DNA of 61,341 nucleotides from Clostridia bacterium (GTDB lineage: Bacteria > Bacillota > Clostridia > Oscillospirales > Acutalibacteraceae). The notes beneath the pieces are model-generated. The model did not search any database and was not told the DNA's origin. It saw nothing but the letters and a program-made list of their open reading frames with translations. Below are positions 8,093 through 17,874 of this stretch, piece by piece. The stretch is taken from contig JAFXBG010000012.1 in assembly GCA_017521925.1 (NCBI GenBank), positions 1 through 61,341 on the forward strand, written 5' to 3'. The position numbers were made by a program, and so were the translations under genes. The first letter of the stretch is position 1. Each line of letters opens with the position of its first letter.

Positions 8093-11032
8093 TTATTCGG
8101 TTCTTAAAGCTTCTACGGGGTCTTTTTTTGCCGCCATTTTAGAGGGGATAAGTCCTGCAATAAATGTTAAGAGCATACTGATAAGCACAAGGATAATACC
8201 TGCACCCATGGGAAGGGATGCTGTAATGGTAACATCAGTTAATAGCAAATCAAGAATTGCATTGATAGGCATATTTAATAGTATAGTAAGTCCTACACCT
8301 ATAAGTCCCGAAACAAGTCCGATAATCAGAGTTTCGGCGGTAAAGATGTTTGATATATTGCGTTTGGATGCACCCATTGAACGGAGTACGCCGATTTCCT
8401 TTGTTCGCTCTAAAACAGATATATAGGTAATAACACCAATCATAATTGAAGAAACTACAAGAGAAATTGAAACAAAGGCTGTAAGTCCGTAGGTAACCGC
8501 ATCAACAATAACACTTACAGAGGACATCATCAGCGCAACATAGTCAGTGTATGTGATTTTGTCGTCCTCTTCAGCGGTATCGTTATAATCGCCAATCATA
8601 TCTGTTACACTTTGCTTTGCATCAAAGGATACAGGGTAAATACTTACGGAGTAGGGCTTGTCATAATCTACAGAGCCCAGAGTGTGCAGGGTGTTTTCTA
8701 AAGTAACCTCAGGCACGAACTTGTCAAAGTCCTTAGCCTTTTCTTCGTCTGTCTTGTCGTCGTAATACAGGTCAAGCATTTTTGCAAGGTCAGAGTCAGA
8801 GAAACTTTGTATTCCTGTCATTGCCTGCTCTGCATACTGTGCAGAAATCATCTTTTCCATACTGCTTACCATAAGGTTTTCTATTTCCTCATCGGTCATA
8901 TCCTCAAAGTAAGAGCGGGCGGTATTTTCATCAACAGCACCTTCGCCTGTATTAGCCCTAAGCATAGCTTCAATACGGCTTTCTCTGTCGGGGTACTGTT
9001 GCATATACTGCTCGGAAGACTCTGTAAGCAAATCCTCAGGGGGAGTGGTTATAATTTCAACATACATCTCAGCCTTCTGCTTGTCAGAAATATGCTCGAT
9101 GTAAGAGATAAGCATTTCTGCTTTTTCGCTGTCTGTGTATTCCTTACCGCTTTCCATAAAGTTTGCACCGCTTAAAACATCTACTGCGGTGTCAGCCATT
9201 TGCTCTTTTACAATTTCGCTTGAGTTAATAGCATCAATGTAAAACTCGGTAAGAGCTTTGGTATAGCAGATTGTACCCGAAAGAGAAGCTGAGGTTGCGT
9301 CCTCTCTGGGGCGGATAATTCCTACAATTTTTATATCTTCGGAGTCGTCAACGGCAACTTTAAGTAAGGTTTCATTTTCTGAAATATCCTCCCACACACC
9401 ATGCTCGTTTTTAGAGTAAAGGTCGGTGGGAAGCACAAGCTTAAAGGTTTTGCCTAAAATTTCGTCGTAGTCCCAGCTTGTGGCGGCATCGCTTTCGTAC
9501 TCTTCGCCTTTTGAAAGAGCTGTGAGGATGTCGTCAACCTCCTCAGAGTCTTTAAAGCCTAAGGCATAAAGAGCAGTGTCGGCAATTTCGTTATTTTCAT
9601 TTACAACCAATACAACCTCATTGTAATTTTCGGGCCATCTGCCGCCGTCTTCAACAATTTCGTACTGTTCGGTAATAAGGGGGCTTATAGAACTGCCGTC
9701 TTTTGAGGGAATCATCTCCTGCCATACGTCAAGCATATAGTCAGAGGGCGATATAGCCTGGCTGTAGCTTTCTGAAATCATACCCTCAAAAAGAGAAGAG
9801 GGATTAAGCTTTTCAAGCTTATTGTCAGTGTCGCTGTTGTATATAAGCAAATCAAGGTCGTAGCCGTACTGGATAGAATTTATATACTCGTCAAGAGTGG
9901 CACTATTTTGGTCAAGATAAGCTTTGAAAGATTCAAGATTGTTACTGCTTGATGCAGATCCGCTTACGGTAGCCATCATATCGTACATAACGGTGTTTGC
10001 GTAGACCTTGCCTTCTTCGCGGTCTTTGCCGCTTTCTGCCATAGACATCATAGATGCCATCATAGATGTCATATCAAGGGCTTCTTCTTCAATTACAACA
10101 GGATAAGAAGAAAGGGTATCCTCCTGTATTCCGTCAATAAAAGCCTGAATACCGCTTGAAAGAGAAAGGATAAGTGCAATACCGATAATGCCTATAGAGC
10201 CTGCAAAAGATGTCAGAAGGGTTCTGGCTTTTTTTGTAAGCAGGTTGTTGAAGGAAAGAGAAAGTGCAGTAAAGAAGGACATTGAAGGCTTCTTCTGCTT
10301 TTTCTTTTTGTCAGCCAGAGCAAACTTTTTCTCAGTATCTTTGATTTCTTCCTCAGTAACAGGGTTGGAATCACCCACTACAAGACCGTCTTTAAGGTTA
10401 ACAATTCTTGTGGCGTACTGTTCTGCAAGCTCAGGGTTATGGGTAACCATAATAACAAGGCGGTCCTTTGCAACCTCCTTGAGAATTTCCATAATCTGCA
10501 CACTTGTGTCGGTGTCAAGTGCACCTGTAGGCTCGTCGGCTAAAAGAATGTCAGGGTTATTGACTAATGAGCGGGCAATGGCAACTCTCTGCATCTGTCC
10601 GCCTGACATCTGGTTAGGCTTTTTCTTAAGCTGGTCGCCTAAACCTACTTTTTTTAGTGCTTCTTTGGCACGCTTTCTACGTTCGCTTTTCTTTACCCCT
10701 GAAAGAGTCAGGGCAAGCTCTACGTTAGAAAGTACGCTCTGGTGGGGAATAAGATTGTAGGACTGAAAAACAAAGCCTACAGAGTGGTTGCGGTATGTGT
10801 CCCAATCGCGGTCTTTGTACTTTTTGGTGCTTACGCCGTTGATAATCAGGTCGCCCTCAGAGTAACGGTCCAAACCGCCGATAATATTAAGAAGTGTTGT
10901 TTTGCCGCAGCCTGAATGTCCCAGAATGGCTACAAATTCGTTCTGGCGAAAGCTTACATCCACACCTCGTAAGGCGTGTACGGTAGTGTCGCCCATTTTG
11001 TACTCTTTGCATATGTTTTTTAGGTTAAGCAA
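8093..11032 (-). CDS. MacB-like ABC transporter: ATPase fused to FtsX-type permease
   Basis: 979 residues in one chain. Residues 1-225 are an ATPase: GHSGCGKT Walker A near 38, MSGGQMQRVAIARSL signature near 143, LLADEPTGALD Walker B near 163 and VTHN H-loop near 198. A first membrane helix lies near 265-290. A large extracellular region of about 500 residues follows, then three C-terminal helices with the FtsX motif (TKEIGVLRSMGASKRNI). This is the mechanotransmission type VII arrangement with an N-terminal ATPase; such proteins export or pull peptides and lipids rather than import solutes. Start is TTG 11032, 9 nt after GGAG, with no in-frame ATG nearby. The cargo is unknown. Confidence 0.9.
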   Translation of the reverse strand: MLNLKNICKEYKMGDTTVHALRGVDVSFRQNEFVAILGHSGCGKTTLLNIIGGLDRYSEGDLIINGVSTKKYKDRDWDTYRNHSVGFVFQSYNLIPHQSVLSNVELALTLSGVKKSERRKRAKEALKKVGLGDQLKKKPNQMSGGQMQRVAIARSLVNNPDILLADEPTGALDTDTSVQIMEILKEVAKDRLVIMVTHNPELAEQYATRIVNLKDGLVVGDSNPVTEEEIKDTEKKFALADKKKKQKKPSMSFFTALSLSFNNLLTKKARTLLTSFAGSIGIIGIALILSLSSGIQAFIDGIQEDTLSSYPVVIEEEALDMTSMMASMMSMAESGKDREEGKVYANTVMYDMMATVSGSASSSNNLESFKAYLDQNSATLDEYINSIQYGYDLDLLIYNSDTDNKLEKLNPSSLFEGMISESYSQAISPSDYMLDVWQEMIPSKDGSSISPLITEQYEIVEDGGRWPENYNEVVLVVNENNEIADTALYALGFKDSEEVDDILTALSKGEEYESDAATSWDYDEILGKTFKLVLPTDLYSKNEHGVWEDISENETLLKVAVDDSEDIKIVGIIRPREDATSASLSGTICYTKALTEFYIDAINSSEIVKEQMADTAVDVLSGANFMESGKEYTDSEKAEMLISYIEHISDKQKAEMYVEIITTPPEDLLTESSEQYMQQYPDRESRIEAMLRANTGEGAVDENTARSYFEDMTDEEIENLMVSSMEKMISAQYAEQAMTGIQSFSDSDLAKMLDLYYDDKTDEEKAKDFDKFVPEVTLENTLHTLGSVDYDKPYSVSIYPVSFDAKQSVTDMIGDYNDTAEEDDKITYTDYVALMMSSVSVIVDAVTYGLTAFVSISLVVSSIMIGVITYISVLERTKEIGVLRSMGASKRNISNIFTAETLIIGLVSGLIGVGLTILLNMPINAILDLLLTDVTITASLPMGAGIILVLISMLLTFIAGLIPSKMAAKKDPVEALRTE

Positions 11033-11141
11033 TATGCGTCACTCCTTCCAAAATATATACCTTAACAGGTATACTAACATATAATTGTTATTTGAGTATT
11101 AACAAATTATAAAAAACTAATACAGTTTTATAAAAATATCA

Positions 11142-11162
11142 CCGCCCGAATTGTTCGGGCGG
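11142..11162 (-). terminator. Terminator of the glycosyltransferase gene
   Basis: CCGCCCGAA / TTCGGGCGG perfect 9-bp stem with a 3-nt loop. On the minus strand ATATTTTTATAAAA follows. It starts 10 bp after the stop codon. Confidence 0.8.
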
Positions 11163-11171
11163 TTAATAAAT

Positions 11172-12464
11172 TTAATTTACTTTTGTTTCTTCAAGGTCGT
11201 CAATGGTAGCGTTGACATTGTGGGGGATAGGCTTCCACTCTACTTTTTTGAAAATAGCTACCACAGCGATGGGGCAGTAGGTCATCATAAATAAGGGATA
11301 AGTGAAAACCGAGCGGATTTTCTGAGCCCTGGTGGCTCTTATAACCTTATGTTCGGTAATCATAGTAATAAGACCCATGGCAAAGAAAAGCAAATACATA
11401 ATGCAGAAACAGCTTACAACAGGCCACAGACAGTTGAACACAAGCTTAAAGGTGTTAAGGTTGCCTGAAAAAGAAATAAAGCCGTAAACACATTCAACAA
11501 TTGCTTTAATAAGATTATAAACTGTGTAGGCGGATGCAGGGAAAAGAGTCATAAAAAAATCATAACAAGAGAAAGAACCCTTGAATATACCTTTTAAAAG
11601 ATTACCGCCGTATTTGCCCAGTATCTGGTAAAAACCCTTTGCCCAACGCATACGTTGATTCCATGAGCTTCTGAAGTTAACAGGCTGTTCGTCAAAAAGC
11701 ACGGATTTTTCGCTTATGCCGAACTTTTCGCCCTTTATAACAGAGTCAACTGTAAATTCTATGTCTTCAGTAAGAAGATAATGCTTCCAACCATCGTTTT
11801 CTTCCAAAATTTCACGTTTGACGCAGAATCCTGTGCCTGAAATTGCACAGCTTAGTTTAAGGTCCTCACGTGCTTTGTTAAGGTATGTAGCCTCTCGGAT
11901 AAAAGAGAGGGAATAGCCTGAAGTAATCCAGTTTGTGCCGTAGTTTTTGGAGTTACGGTAGCTTGTAAGCACCCTGTAACCCTGACATAGCTTAAGGTTC
12001 ATTTCCTTGACAAAATCACTGTCAACAAGGTTGTCCGCATCAAAAATAAGATATGCGTCGTGTTTTATGCCTTTGCTCCAAAGGGTTTTAAAGGCAAAAT
12101 CCAGAGCATAACCCTTGCCCACAAGGTTTTTGTTCTGACGTTCAAAAACCGTAGCACCGCTTGCCTCGGCATATTTTGCGGTAAGGTCTGTGCAGTTGTC
12201 GGCAACAACAAAAACGTCAATTAGGTCTTCGGGGTAATTCTGACGCTTTATGCTGTCAATAAGTCCGCCGATAACGCTCTGTTCGTTTCTTGCACAAATG
12301 ATAACACCAAAGGTATGATGCTTTGGGGGCTTTGTGTCGGAAGATTTCCTTTTTCTTTTTATAAGCTCATAAAATATGAAAAAAATCTGGTATAAATAAC
12401 ACAGTGAAAAAAAACCTGTGATTATAGAATCGCAGATTAGAAACAGATTTTCCGTAGTAATCAA
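11172..12464 (-). CDS. Membrane glycosyltransferase, GT2 family
   Basis: 430 residues. An N-terminal membrane helix (about 8-33) is followed by a cytosolic GT-A domain with IICARNEQSVIGGLIDS near 55-71, FDADN at 141-145 (UDP-sugar/metal), LTED near 231-234 and QRMRW at 270-274. These are the D, DxD, TED and Q..RW motifs of processive cellulose/hyaluronan/chitin synthase-like enzymes. Several helices follow (about 295-400) and form a likely polymer channel. It would make an exported polysaccharide. The only clear start is TTG 12464, which lies tight against GGGGAAGG, so the exact start is uncertain. Confidence 0.88.
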   Translation of the reverse strand: MITTENLFLICDSIITGFFSLCYLYQIFFIFYELIKRKRKSSDTKPPKHHTFGVIICARNEQSVIGGLIDSIKRQNYPEDLIDVFVVADNCTDLTAKYAEASGATVFERQNKNLVGKGYALDFAFKTLWSKGIKHDAYLIFDADNLVDSDFVKEMNLKLCQGYRVLTSYRNSKNYGTNWITSGYSLSFIREATYLNKAREDLKLSCAISGTGFCVKREILEENDGWKHYLLTEDIEFTVDSVIKGEKFGISEKSVLFDEQPVNFRSSWNQRMRWAKGFYQILGKYGGNLLKGIFKGSFSCYDFFMTLFPASAYTVYNLIKAIVECVYGFISFSGNLNTFKLVFNCLWPVVSCFCIMYLLFFAMGLITMITEHKVIRATRAQKIRSVFTYPLFMMTYCPIAVVAIFKKVEWKPIPHNVNATIDDLEETKVN

Positions 12465-12549
12465 CCTTCCCCAAGTATACTCTAAAAATTAAATTACATG
12501 GATAATTAAATGATAATACTTTCTACCCTAAAAGTCAACATAAAACTAT

Positions 12550-12575
12550 CCCCCTGCACAGTTTTGTACAGGGGG
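12550..12575 (-). terminator. Terminator of the CotH-dockerin gene
   Basis: CCCCCTG and CAGGGGG pair around a 12-nt inner part. It starts 17 bp downstream of the stop codon on the minus strand. Confidence 0.65.
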
Positions 12576-12591
12576 AATTTGTAAACAAATA

Positions 12592-14652
12592 TTAAATTGC
12601 TTCGCCGATTTTGTAGGGGGTTTCGTAGTTTGCGGCAAACTTCTGAATGTTTGTTGCATCCTGAACGCTGAGCTTTGAGTCAGCATTTACGTCAGCAGCA
12701 GTAAATGAGTCGCCCTCAAGGGTTGTAAGCTTTGCTACAGCCTTCTGGATAAGAGTTGCGTCCTTAACGTTTACACTGCCGTCAAGGTTTGCGTCGCCTA
12801 AGATAAGCTCCTTGTAAACCTCTTTGTAAAATTCAGAACTGAGCCATGCGGCACGGGTGTTAAGCCAGTCAATCATATAATTGTACTCGCCCTCATAGGT
12901 GAATACCTCAGAGTCAGTATACTTTGTAACCTCTGTGTCAGCTGTGAAAGCACCTGTTTCCTTGTCATAAGTACCTAAAGTAAGCTCAGAGTGGTCGCAA
13001 ATCCAGTCGCCTGTATTGATTCTCCAGCCGATTTCATAGTTCATCTCAGCAGAATCCTTAAGGTAGTTGTAATAAACATCTTTAGAGTAAATCACGCCCT
13101 CAGCAACATTTTCGCTGTTAAGTGTTTCTAAAGCAGGAACAAAGTCCTCAAACCAGATTTCAGCCATTCGCTGATAAATTGTTTCGTTCATAGCGGCGTA
13201 ACCGGGAAGAGTATATTTGCCTCCTTTGCCTGAGCCGCGGCCGGAGTTAAGCTTGAGTTTTGTCCACCAGCCTGTAGGTTCTTCGTAGTCTGTAACACCC
13301 ATATTTCTCAGGTCGCTCTTAACGCCTGTGGCGTTACCGATAGAGTTGTCATAGTCCCAGCAGGGTGAGCCGAAGAACTTGTAGTTGCCGTCTTCATCTG
13401 CCTGATATGTTAAGTAGAAGCTGGAGATACCAACGTCCCAGTTTTTGCTCAGCTCGTTAATAAGCACTAACTTTGCCAGAGAGTCAATGTCAACAAGGTC
13501 AGTGAGATTGTCGGTGTCGTTGACAACCGCGGTGTACATTTCGTCAAACTTTGTCTTTACATCGTGAAGCACTTTGTCGTAGTAGGGGTCGTCATTGTCA
13601 AGCTCAGGGCCCTTAACGGTAAGGTTGCACTTAGCCTTGGAGGAGTAGGTGTGGTAGTCTGTATTTCCTGCACCTGCATCGATTTCAACCAGGAAGGGGA
13701 ACTCCTCTTTAAGGGTGCCGTCTTCGTTTAAATGGGTATCATCGTCAATAACCTTAACAAGGTTCTTCTTGCCGATGTCAACCTTCTGGGCAATTTCGTA
13801 GGTGCCTAAGTACTCGCCGTTCATATAGAAATCAACAAATCTTGAATCGGAAGAATAGGGAATGCCTACTGCGTCGGCAATACCAAAAAGAATGCGGTTT
13901 CTGGCAAGGGTTGAATCCTGATAGTTTGCAAGGAGCGAAAGCTTCTTTGTTTTTTCCATACCGTCAATAGAAACAGCCTCTTCGTAAGTTACGTTAAAGG
14001 GCTTCTTTTCTTTCTGCCAGGTTGTGTTGCCTCTGCCTTTGATTTTCTTAACAGGAGTGTTGTCTACAGAGCCGTCTTTGTTAACAATAGCACCTGTGGC
14101 TTTTGCGTCATTCTCCTTATCCTGAGAAAGGTAAGAGAAAAGGTCTGTACCGTTGCCGTCTGCATCGGGATTGTTGATGTAAACTGCGGCTTCAGCACCT
14201 GACTTTCTGAAACGGAAGGTGTATTCCTCGCCGCCGATTGTTACTTTAAAATCGTCAGTTGTGTTGTAATCAATCACAGCAGTGCTCCAGCTTCCTACTG
14301 TAACATCGCCGATTTTGATGTCCTCAGAGAAAGTGTTGAGAATTTCTGCCTTTTTGCCGTCAGCACCTGAGGGCAGGAAGAAATAATATTCCTTAGAAAT
14401 ACCATCCTCACGCTTAACGCCCATATCCCTTTGCTCGTCCTCGTCATAGTCACGATAAAGGTCAAGCTTCTGCCAATGCTGCCAAGCCTCGGTTTCTGCT
14501 GTTTGTGAAGTTCCGTGAACATAAAGCATATCAGTCTTAATATACTCAACAGACTTATAATCCGGTGTTGGGTCACCCTCTGCGTTTACTGCAAAGGTAC
14601 AGACAGAAAGCACCATAATAAGTGCGAGTAAAATAGCAAGTAATTTTTTCAC
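12592..14652 (-). CDS. Secreted CotH-family protein kinase-like protein with C-terminal dockerin
   Basis: 686 residues. Signal peptide MKKLLAILLALIMVLSV, then a CotH domain. Its motifs are KIKGRGNTTWQKEKKPFNV near 208-226, KLSLLANYQDSTLARNRI near 240-257, FYMNGEYLGTYEIAQKVDI and CWDYDNSIGN (metal/ATP site) near 430. CotH proteins are atypical secreted kinases, frequent in cellulosome producers. Residues 618-680 are a type I dockerin with two calcium loops (GDANLDGSVNVKDATLIQ and ADVNADSKLSVQDATNIQ), so it should bind a cohesin. ATG 14658 is only 2 nt after GGAG; GTG 14652 is 8 nt away and gives the usual signal start, so it is preferred. Confidence 0.9.
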   Translation of the reverse strand: MKKLLAILLALIMVLSVCTFAVNAEGDPTPDYKSVEYIKTDMLYVHGTSQTAETEAWQHWQKLDLYRDYDEDEQRDMGVKREDGISKEYYFFLPSGADGKKAEILNTFSEDIKIGDVTVGSWSTAVIDYNTTDDFKVTIGGEEYTFRFRKSGAEAAVYINNPDADGNGTDLFSYLSQDKENDAKATGAIVNKDGSVDNTPVKKIKGRGNTTWQKEKKPFNVTYEEAVSIDGMEKTKKLSLLANYQDSTLARNRILFGIADAVGIPYSSDSRFVDFYMNGEYLGTYEIAQKVDIGKKNLVKVIDDDTHLNEDGTLKEEFPFLVEIDAGAGNTDYHTYSSKAKCNLTVKGPELDNDDPYYDKVLHDVKTKFDEMYTAVVNDTDNLTDLVDIDSLAKLVLINELSKNWDVGISSFYLTYQADEDGNYKFFGSPCWDYDNSIGNATGVKSDLRNMGVTDYEEPTGWWTKLKLNSGRGSGKGGKYTLPGYAAMNETIYQRMAEIWFEDFVPALETLNSENVAEGVIYSKDVYYNYLKDSAEMNYEIGWRINTGDWICDHSELTLGTYDKETGAFTADTEVTKYTDSEVFTYEGEYNYMIDWLNTRAAWLSSEFYKEVYKELILGDANLDGSVNVKDATLIQKAVAKLTTLEGDSFTAADVNADSKLSVQDATNIQKFAANYETPYKIGEAI

Positions 14653-14766
14653 TTTCATTTCTCCTTACAGTTATATTTTGTATTATTATATCATAACTGC
14701 TTTGCGGTTTCTATGCCAATATTAACTAAATATTAAGGTCAATTTTTGTAGCATATATTTTTTTCG

Positions 14767-14795
14767 TTGCAGGATTTAATTTGATATGTTATTAT
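14767..14795 (+). promoter_or_regulatory. Promoter of the epimerase gene
   Basis: TTGCAG at 14767-14772, 17-bp spacer, TATTAT at 14790-14795, 45 bp before the start codon. Confidence 0.6.
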
Positions 14796-14839
14796 AGATA
14801 TATATTTTTAGGATATAGTATAATCAGGAGGTTAAAACT

Positions 14840-15889
14840 ATGTTTATTTATGAAAAAAGTGTTGTTAAGGCAGATATGGACAACCTTATCTCCCGCAATA
14901 TTCCTTTTGAAGATTTAAAGGGTAAAACTGTGCTTGTTACAGGTGCAACAGGTATGCTTGCTTACTACTTCACCCTTACTCTTATGCATCTTAATAAAGA
15001 GAAAAACTACGGTATCAAGGTGCTTGCATTAGTAAGAAGCAAGAATAAGGCAGAGGCTAAGTTTGCAGGCTTTTTAAATGACGAAAACTTTGTAATTCTT
15101 GCTCAGGATGTTTGTACTCCCATAGATTATGAGGGTGACATCCACTATATTTTCCACGCAGCAGGTGCCGCAAGCCCTTACTTTATCAAAAACGACCCTA
15201 CCGGCATTATTGCCGCCAATACTCAGGGTACAGTAAATATTTTAGAGCTTGCAAGAAAGTCAAATACCATAAACGTTGTTTATCCCTCAACCCGTGAGGT
15301 TTACGGTGAGGTTAAGGACGTTGACTTTGTAAAAGAAACCGATATGGGTACCTTTGACCCCCTTGATGCAAGGTCCTGTTATCCTGAGAGCAAAAGAATG
15401 GCAGAAACCATTCTTAAAAGCTATATGGTGCAGTATGGTGTGCCATTTACAGTGTTGAGAATTGCCCATTCCTACGGCCCCGGTATGATTATCGGCAACG
15501 ACGGCAGAGTTATGTCTGACTTTATTACAAATGCCGTTAACTCTGAGGACATTGTTATGAAGAGCGACGGCCTGGCAGAGAGAGCTTTCTGCTATGTAAC
15601 CGATGCAGTTGCCGCGATTTTCCTTGTAATGCTTAAGGGCGAAAAGGGCGAGGCTTATAATTTAGCAAACGAAACCGAGCCTATGGCAATCAGGGACGTT
15701 GCAAAGCTTATATCAGAATTGTTCCCTGAAAGAAATATTAATGTTGTATATAAAGAGTCATCAGATTCCTCAAGCTATTGCAATTACGCACGTAAGGGTC
15801 TTAACACCGAAAAGCTTGAAGCTTTAGGCTGGAAGCCCGAAGTTTTGCTTAAAGACGGACTTAAAAGTACCGTACTGAGCTTTGACTGA
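14840..15889 (+). CDS. NAD-dependent sugar-nucleotide epimerase/dehydratase
   Basis: 349 residues, extended short-chain dehydrogenase fold. The NAD-binding loop VLVTGATGMLAYY sits near 31-43. The catalytic Tyr/Lys pair is in SCYPESKRMAET near 180, with YPSTREVYGE upstream, and the substrate region contains RIAHSYGPGM. This is close to UDP-glucuronate decarboxylase and related enzymes that make nucleotide sugars for surface polysaccharide. The residues before the Rossmann fold (about 30) are slightly longer than typical. AGGAGG precedes ATG 14840. A pyruvyl-transferase remnant follows in the same direction, and glycan genes (GT2, LicD) flank it. The exact substrate is not readable. Confidence 0.85.
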   Translation: MFIYEKSVVKADMDNLISRNIPFEDLKGKTVLVTGATGMLAYYFTLTLMHLNKEKNYGIKVLALVRSKNKAEAKFAGFLNDENFVILAQDVCTPIDYEGDIHYIFHAAGAASPYFIKNDPTGIIAANTQGTVNILELARKSNTINVVYPSTREVYGEVKDVDFVKETDMGTFDPLDARSCYPESKRMAETILKSYMVQYGVPFTVLRIAHSYGPGMIIGNDGRVMSDFITNAVNSEDIVMKSDGLAERAFCYVTDAVAAIFLVMLKGEKGEAYNLANETEPMAIRDVAKLISELFPERNINVVYKESSDSSSYCNYARKGLNTEKLEALGWKPEVLLKDGLKSTVLSFD

Positions 15890-15910
15890 TAACGAAAGGA
15901 CAGGTGCAGA

Positions 15911-16217
15911 ATGAGTGCTGAAAAAGTAAATATAAAGGCTGATCCTGCACCTCTTACAAAAGAGCAGATTTTAAGCACAGAGCCTGACACCAAGGTGCTT
16001 ATTGCAGGACTTACCCAGTGCAGTAATCTGGGCGATGTGGTAATTGCAGATTGCGTTAAGTATCTTATTAAAAAATCCGCCAAAAAAGACGGACTTAAAA
16101 ACCTTAAAATTGCCGCTCTGGATATCCGCCGTCAAAAGGACAAGGCAAGCCTTGCCAAAATCCGCAATTTTTCTTAAAGAAGCAAAAGAAACCTGCGGAT
16201 ATGAAATTGTTAAGTAA
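15911..16217 (+). pseudogene. Remnant of a polysaccharide pyruvyl transferase-like gene
   Basis: An 88-residue frame starts at ATG 15911. From about residue 28 it reads KVLIAGLTQCSNLGDVVIAD, the N-terminal Rossmann-like strand of polysaccharide pyruvyl transferase family proteins (normally over 300 residues). The frame stops at 16177. In the next frame the sequence FLKEAKETCGYEIVK ends at a stop at 16215-16217, which looks like the true C-terminal tail of the same protein. The simplest reading is a large internal deletion with frame loss. It follows the epimerase by 21 bp, so the pair was probably a surface-glycan operon. Confidence 0.6.
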
Positions 16218-16222
16218 AAAAT

Positions 16223-16248
16223 CCCCGACGCATTTAATTACGTCGGGG
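16223..16248. terminator. Bidirectional terminator between pseudogene and licD-like gene
   Basis: CCCCGACG / CGTCGGGG with a 10-nt loop. A-rich sequence lies on the left and TTTTATTT on the right, so it can serve both converging units. Confidence 0.8.
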
Positions 16249-16253
16249 AAGTT

Positions 16254-17324
16254 TTATTTCTCCAAAGGAATAATATCGTAATCAACGCCATAGTAGCGGT
16301 GACTGCGTTTTCTTTTGAATTTCGGTTTGTAGCCGTCTTTGGTTACACCCTCAAAAATTATGTTTTCTTCGGCAACTGTATGGTTTATTCTTTCCTCAAC
16401 AGGAGGAAGCTGCATATAGTCGCCAAACATATGATTAAGAAATTCCTTGTATTTTTCCGGAGCACGTACGGTTTTACCTTCAAACTCAATGTCGGTGCCG
16501 TTGCCCCACATTTCTACAGGGGCAATTTCTTTAGGATACCCGTGAAAACCCGCCAAGCTTGCCACAAGACGTTTGTTGCTTAAGGCAGATGTAAGCTTGG
16601 CACACAAGCTCCTGAGCCCGTAAAGAAGGGGCAGGGGCAGAATACACTGAATAAGCCTGAAAGTTACAATAAATGGCAGGCTCATGTTTTTGTAAAGGAA
16701 TTCTGACGTAAGTTTCTTAGAGCAGATGAAAGCATTGATAAGGCTGAAGGATTTAAAGCAAAGCTTCTGGATAAAGCCCTTGTCGCTTATATAGTCCAAT
16801 GGGAAAATATCCATAAAAATTCCTTTGTGAATACCTGTGTGTTCAAACTTATCCTCGCCGAAATATGTGCCGTTTTTTCTCAGCTTTGCATAGAAAAAGT
16901 AACAGTCTTTTTCGGTTTTGTGGGTTTGCAGGAAGAAGTTGTCGGAAAATTCGTCTTTAAGTTTCACAAGCTTATCAAAATCTTCTCTGGGCATAGAAAC
17001 GTCAATGTCGTCATCCCAGGGAATAAACCCGCCGCCTCTTGCAGCGCCGATAAGGGTACCGCCTACAATAAAGTATCTTAAGTTGTGTTTGCGGCAAACC
17101 CTGTCAAGCTCAAGCAAAATTTCAAGCTCGGTTTTCTGAAGTTTTCTGAGCTTTTTGTCGCTTTTTTCTTTTGCTTCAATTTTTTCTTTAACTTCATTTT
17201 CGATAAAACTTATAAGCTCTGTTTTGTCTGTGGTATCGGTGCCGTAAGCTTTAAAAGCTGCCTCTGCCGCAGTGCTTAAGAGAAAGTTTAAATTTTCTGA
17301 TGTTAAGTTTTCATTATTACTCAT
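16254..17324 (-). CDS. LicD-family phosphotransferase (surface glycan modification)
   Basis: 356 residues. The nucleotidyltransferase-fold core GGTLIGAARGGGFIPWDDD near 88-106, followed by IDVSMPREDFDKL, is diagnostic of LicD proteins. These transfer phosphocholine or related phospho-alcohols onto teichoic acid or other surface glycans. HKGIFMDIFPLDYI is a second conserved LicD stretch. The N-terminal 60 residues are charged and helical, and the C terminus is basic (KPKFKRKRSHR). AGGAG precedes ATG 17324. It lies 35 bp downstream of a BlaI-type regulator on the same strand, so the two are probably co-transcribed. The substrate is inferred from family only. Confidence 0.88.
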   Translation of the reverse strand: MSNNENLTSENLNFLLSTAAEAAFKAYGTDTTDKTELISFIENEVKEKIEAKEKSDKKLRKLQKTELEILLELDRVCRKHNLRYFIVGGTLIGAARGGGFIPWDDDIDVSMPREDFDKLVKLKDEFSDNFFLQTHKTEKDCYFFYAKLRKNGTYFGEDKFEHTGIHKGIFMDIFPLDYISDKGFIQKLCFKSFSLINAFICSKKLTSEFLYKNMSLPFIVTFRLIQCILPLPLLYGLRSLCAKLTSALSNKRLVASLAGFHGYPKEIAPVEMWGNGTDIEFEGKTVRAPEKYKEFLNHMFGDYMQLPPVEERINHTVAEENIIFEGVTKDGYKPKFKRKRSHRYYGVDYDIIPLEK

Positions 17325-17359
17325 AAAAATCTCCTGACTGCGGCAAAGTGTGGGTTGGA

Positions 17360-17734
17360 TTAAATCTCTGCCTTACGCTTTTTAATAATTTCTTCAAGCT
17401 CGTTTAAAAGCTCAAGGTCTGTTGCCTCAGCAATAAACGCCTTGAAAAACTTGGGAAGTTGTGCCTGGTTGTAGTTTTTGCTTCTGGTAAGGTTCAGAAA
17501 CAAGTACTCCTCACGGCTCATGGTAGGCTTAAAGGTTCGGGCGTAATTTTTGGTGGCTTTTTTAAAGCCTGCAACCTCGATTATACCCTTTTCCATAAGT
17601 GAGTTTATCAGAAGGTGAACATAGCTGTCTTTCCAGGTTTTGTCCACAGAGTTTCTGATAATCTCTGAGCTTGTCAGTGGTTCATCAAAATTCCACAACA
17701 GCTCTACAATCTGTTCTTCGCTTTTTGTAAGCAT
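17360..17734 (-). CDS. BlaI/MecI-type winged-helix regulator
   Basis: 124 residues. The N-terminal winged helix reads LTKSEEQIVELLWNFDEPLTSSEII with the recognition helix around 30-45 (WKDSYVHLLINSLMEKGII) and a wing after AGFKKATKNYA. A C-terminal helical dimerisation part follows. The layout matches BlaI/MecI/CopY regulators, normally controlled by an M56 membrane protease, but no protease gene adjoins this copy. It precedes the licD-like gene on the same strand. Confidence 0.75.
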   Translation of the reverse strand: MLTKSEEQIVELLWNFDEPLTSSEIIRNSVDKTWKDSYVHLLINSLMEKGIIEVAGFKKATKNYARTFKPTMSREEYLFLNLTRSKNYNQAQLPKFFKAFIAEATDLELLNELEEIIKKRKAEI

Positions 17735-17874
17735 TTTGATTCTCCTTATATATGAATGATATTTAATACAAATTAATAAAAGTTTGTGCTTATATGTATA
17801 TATCCACTTGTTAACTGAAAATTATTATTCAACATAAATTATATCAGTTATAAATAAATCGTCAATACCGAGGA

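Noticed and set aside
8807-9175. Plus-strand frame over the ABC transporter gene
   Set aside because: Shadow of the permease coding strand; Cys/His-rich composition typical of antisense frames.
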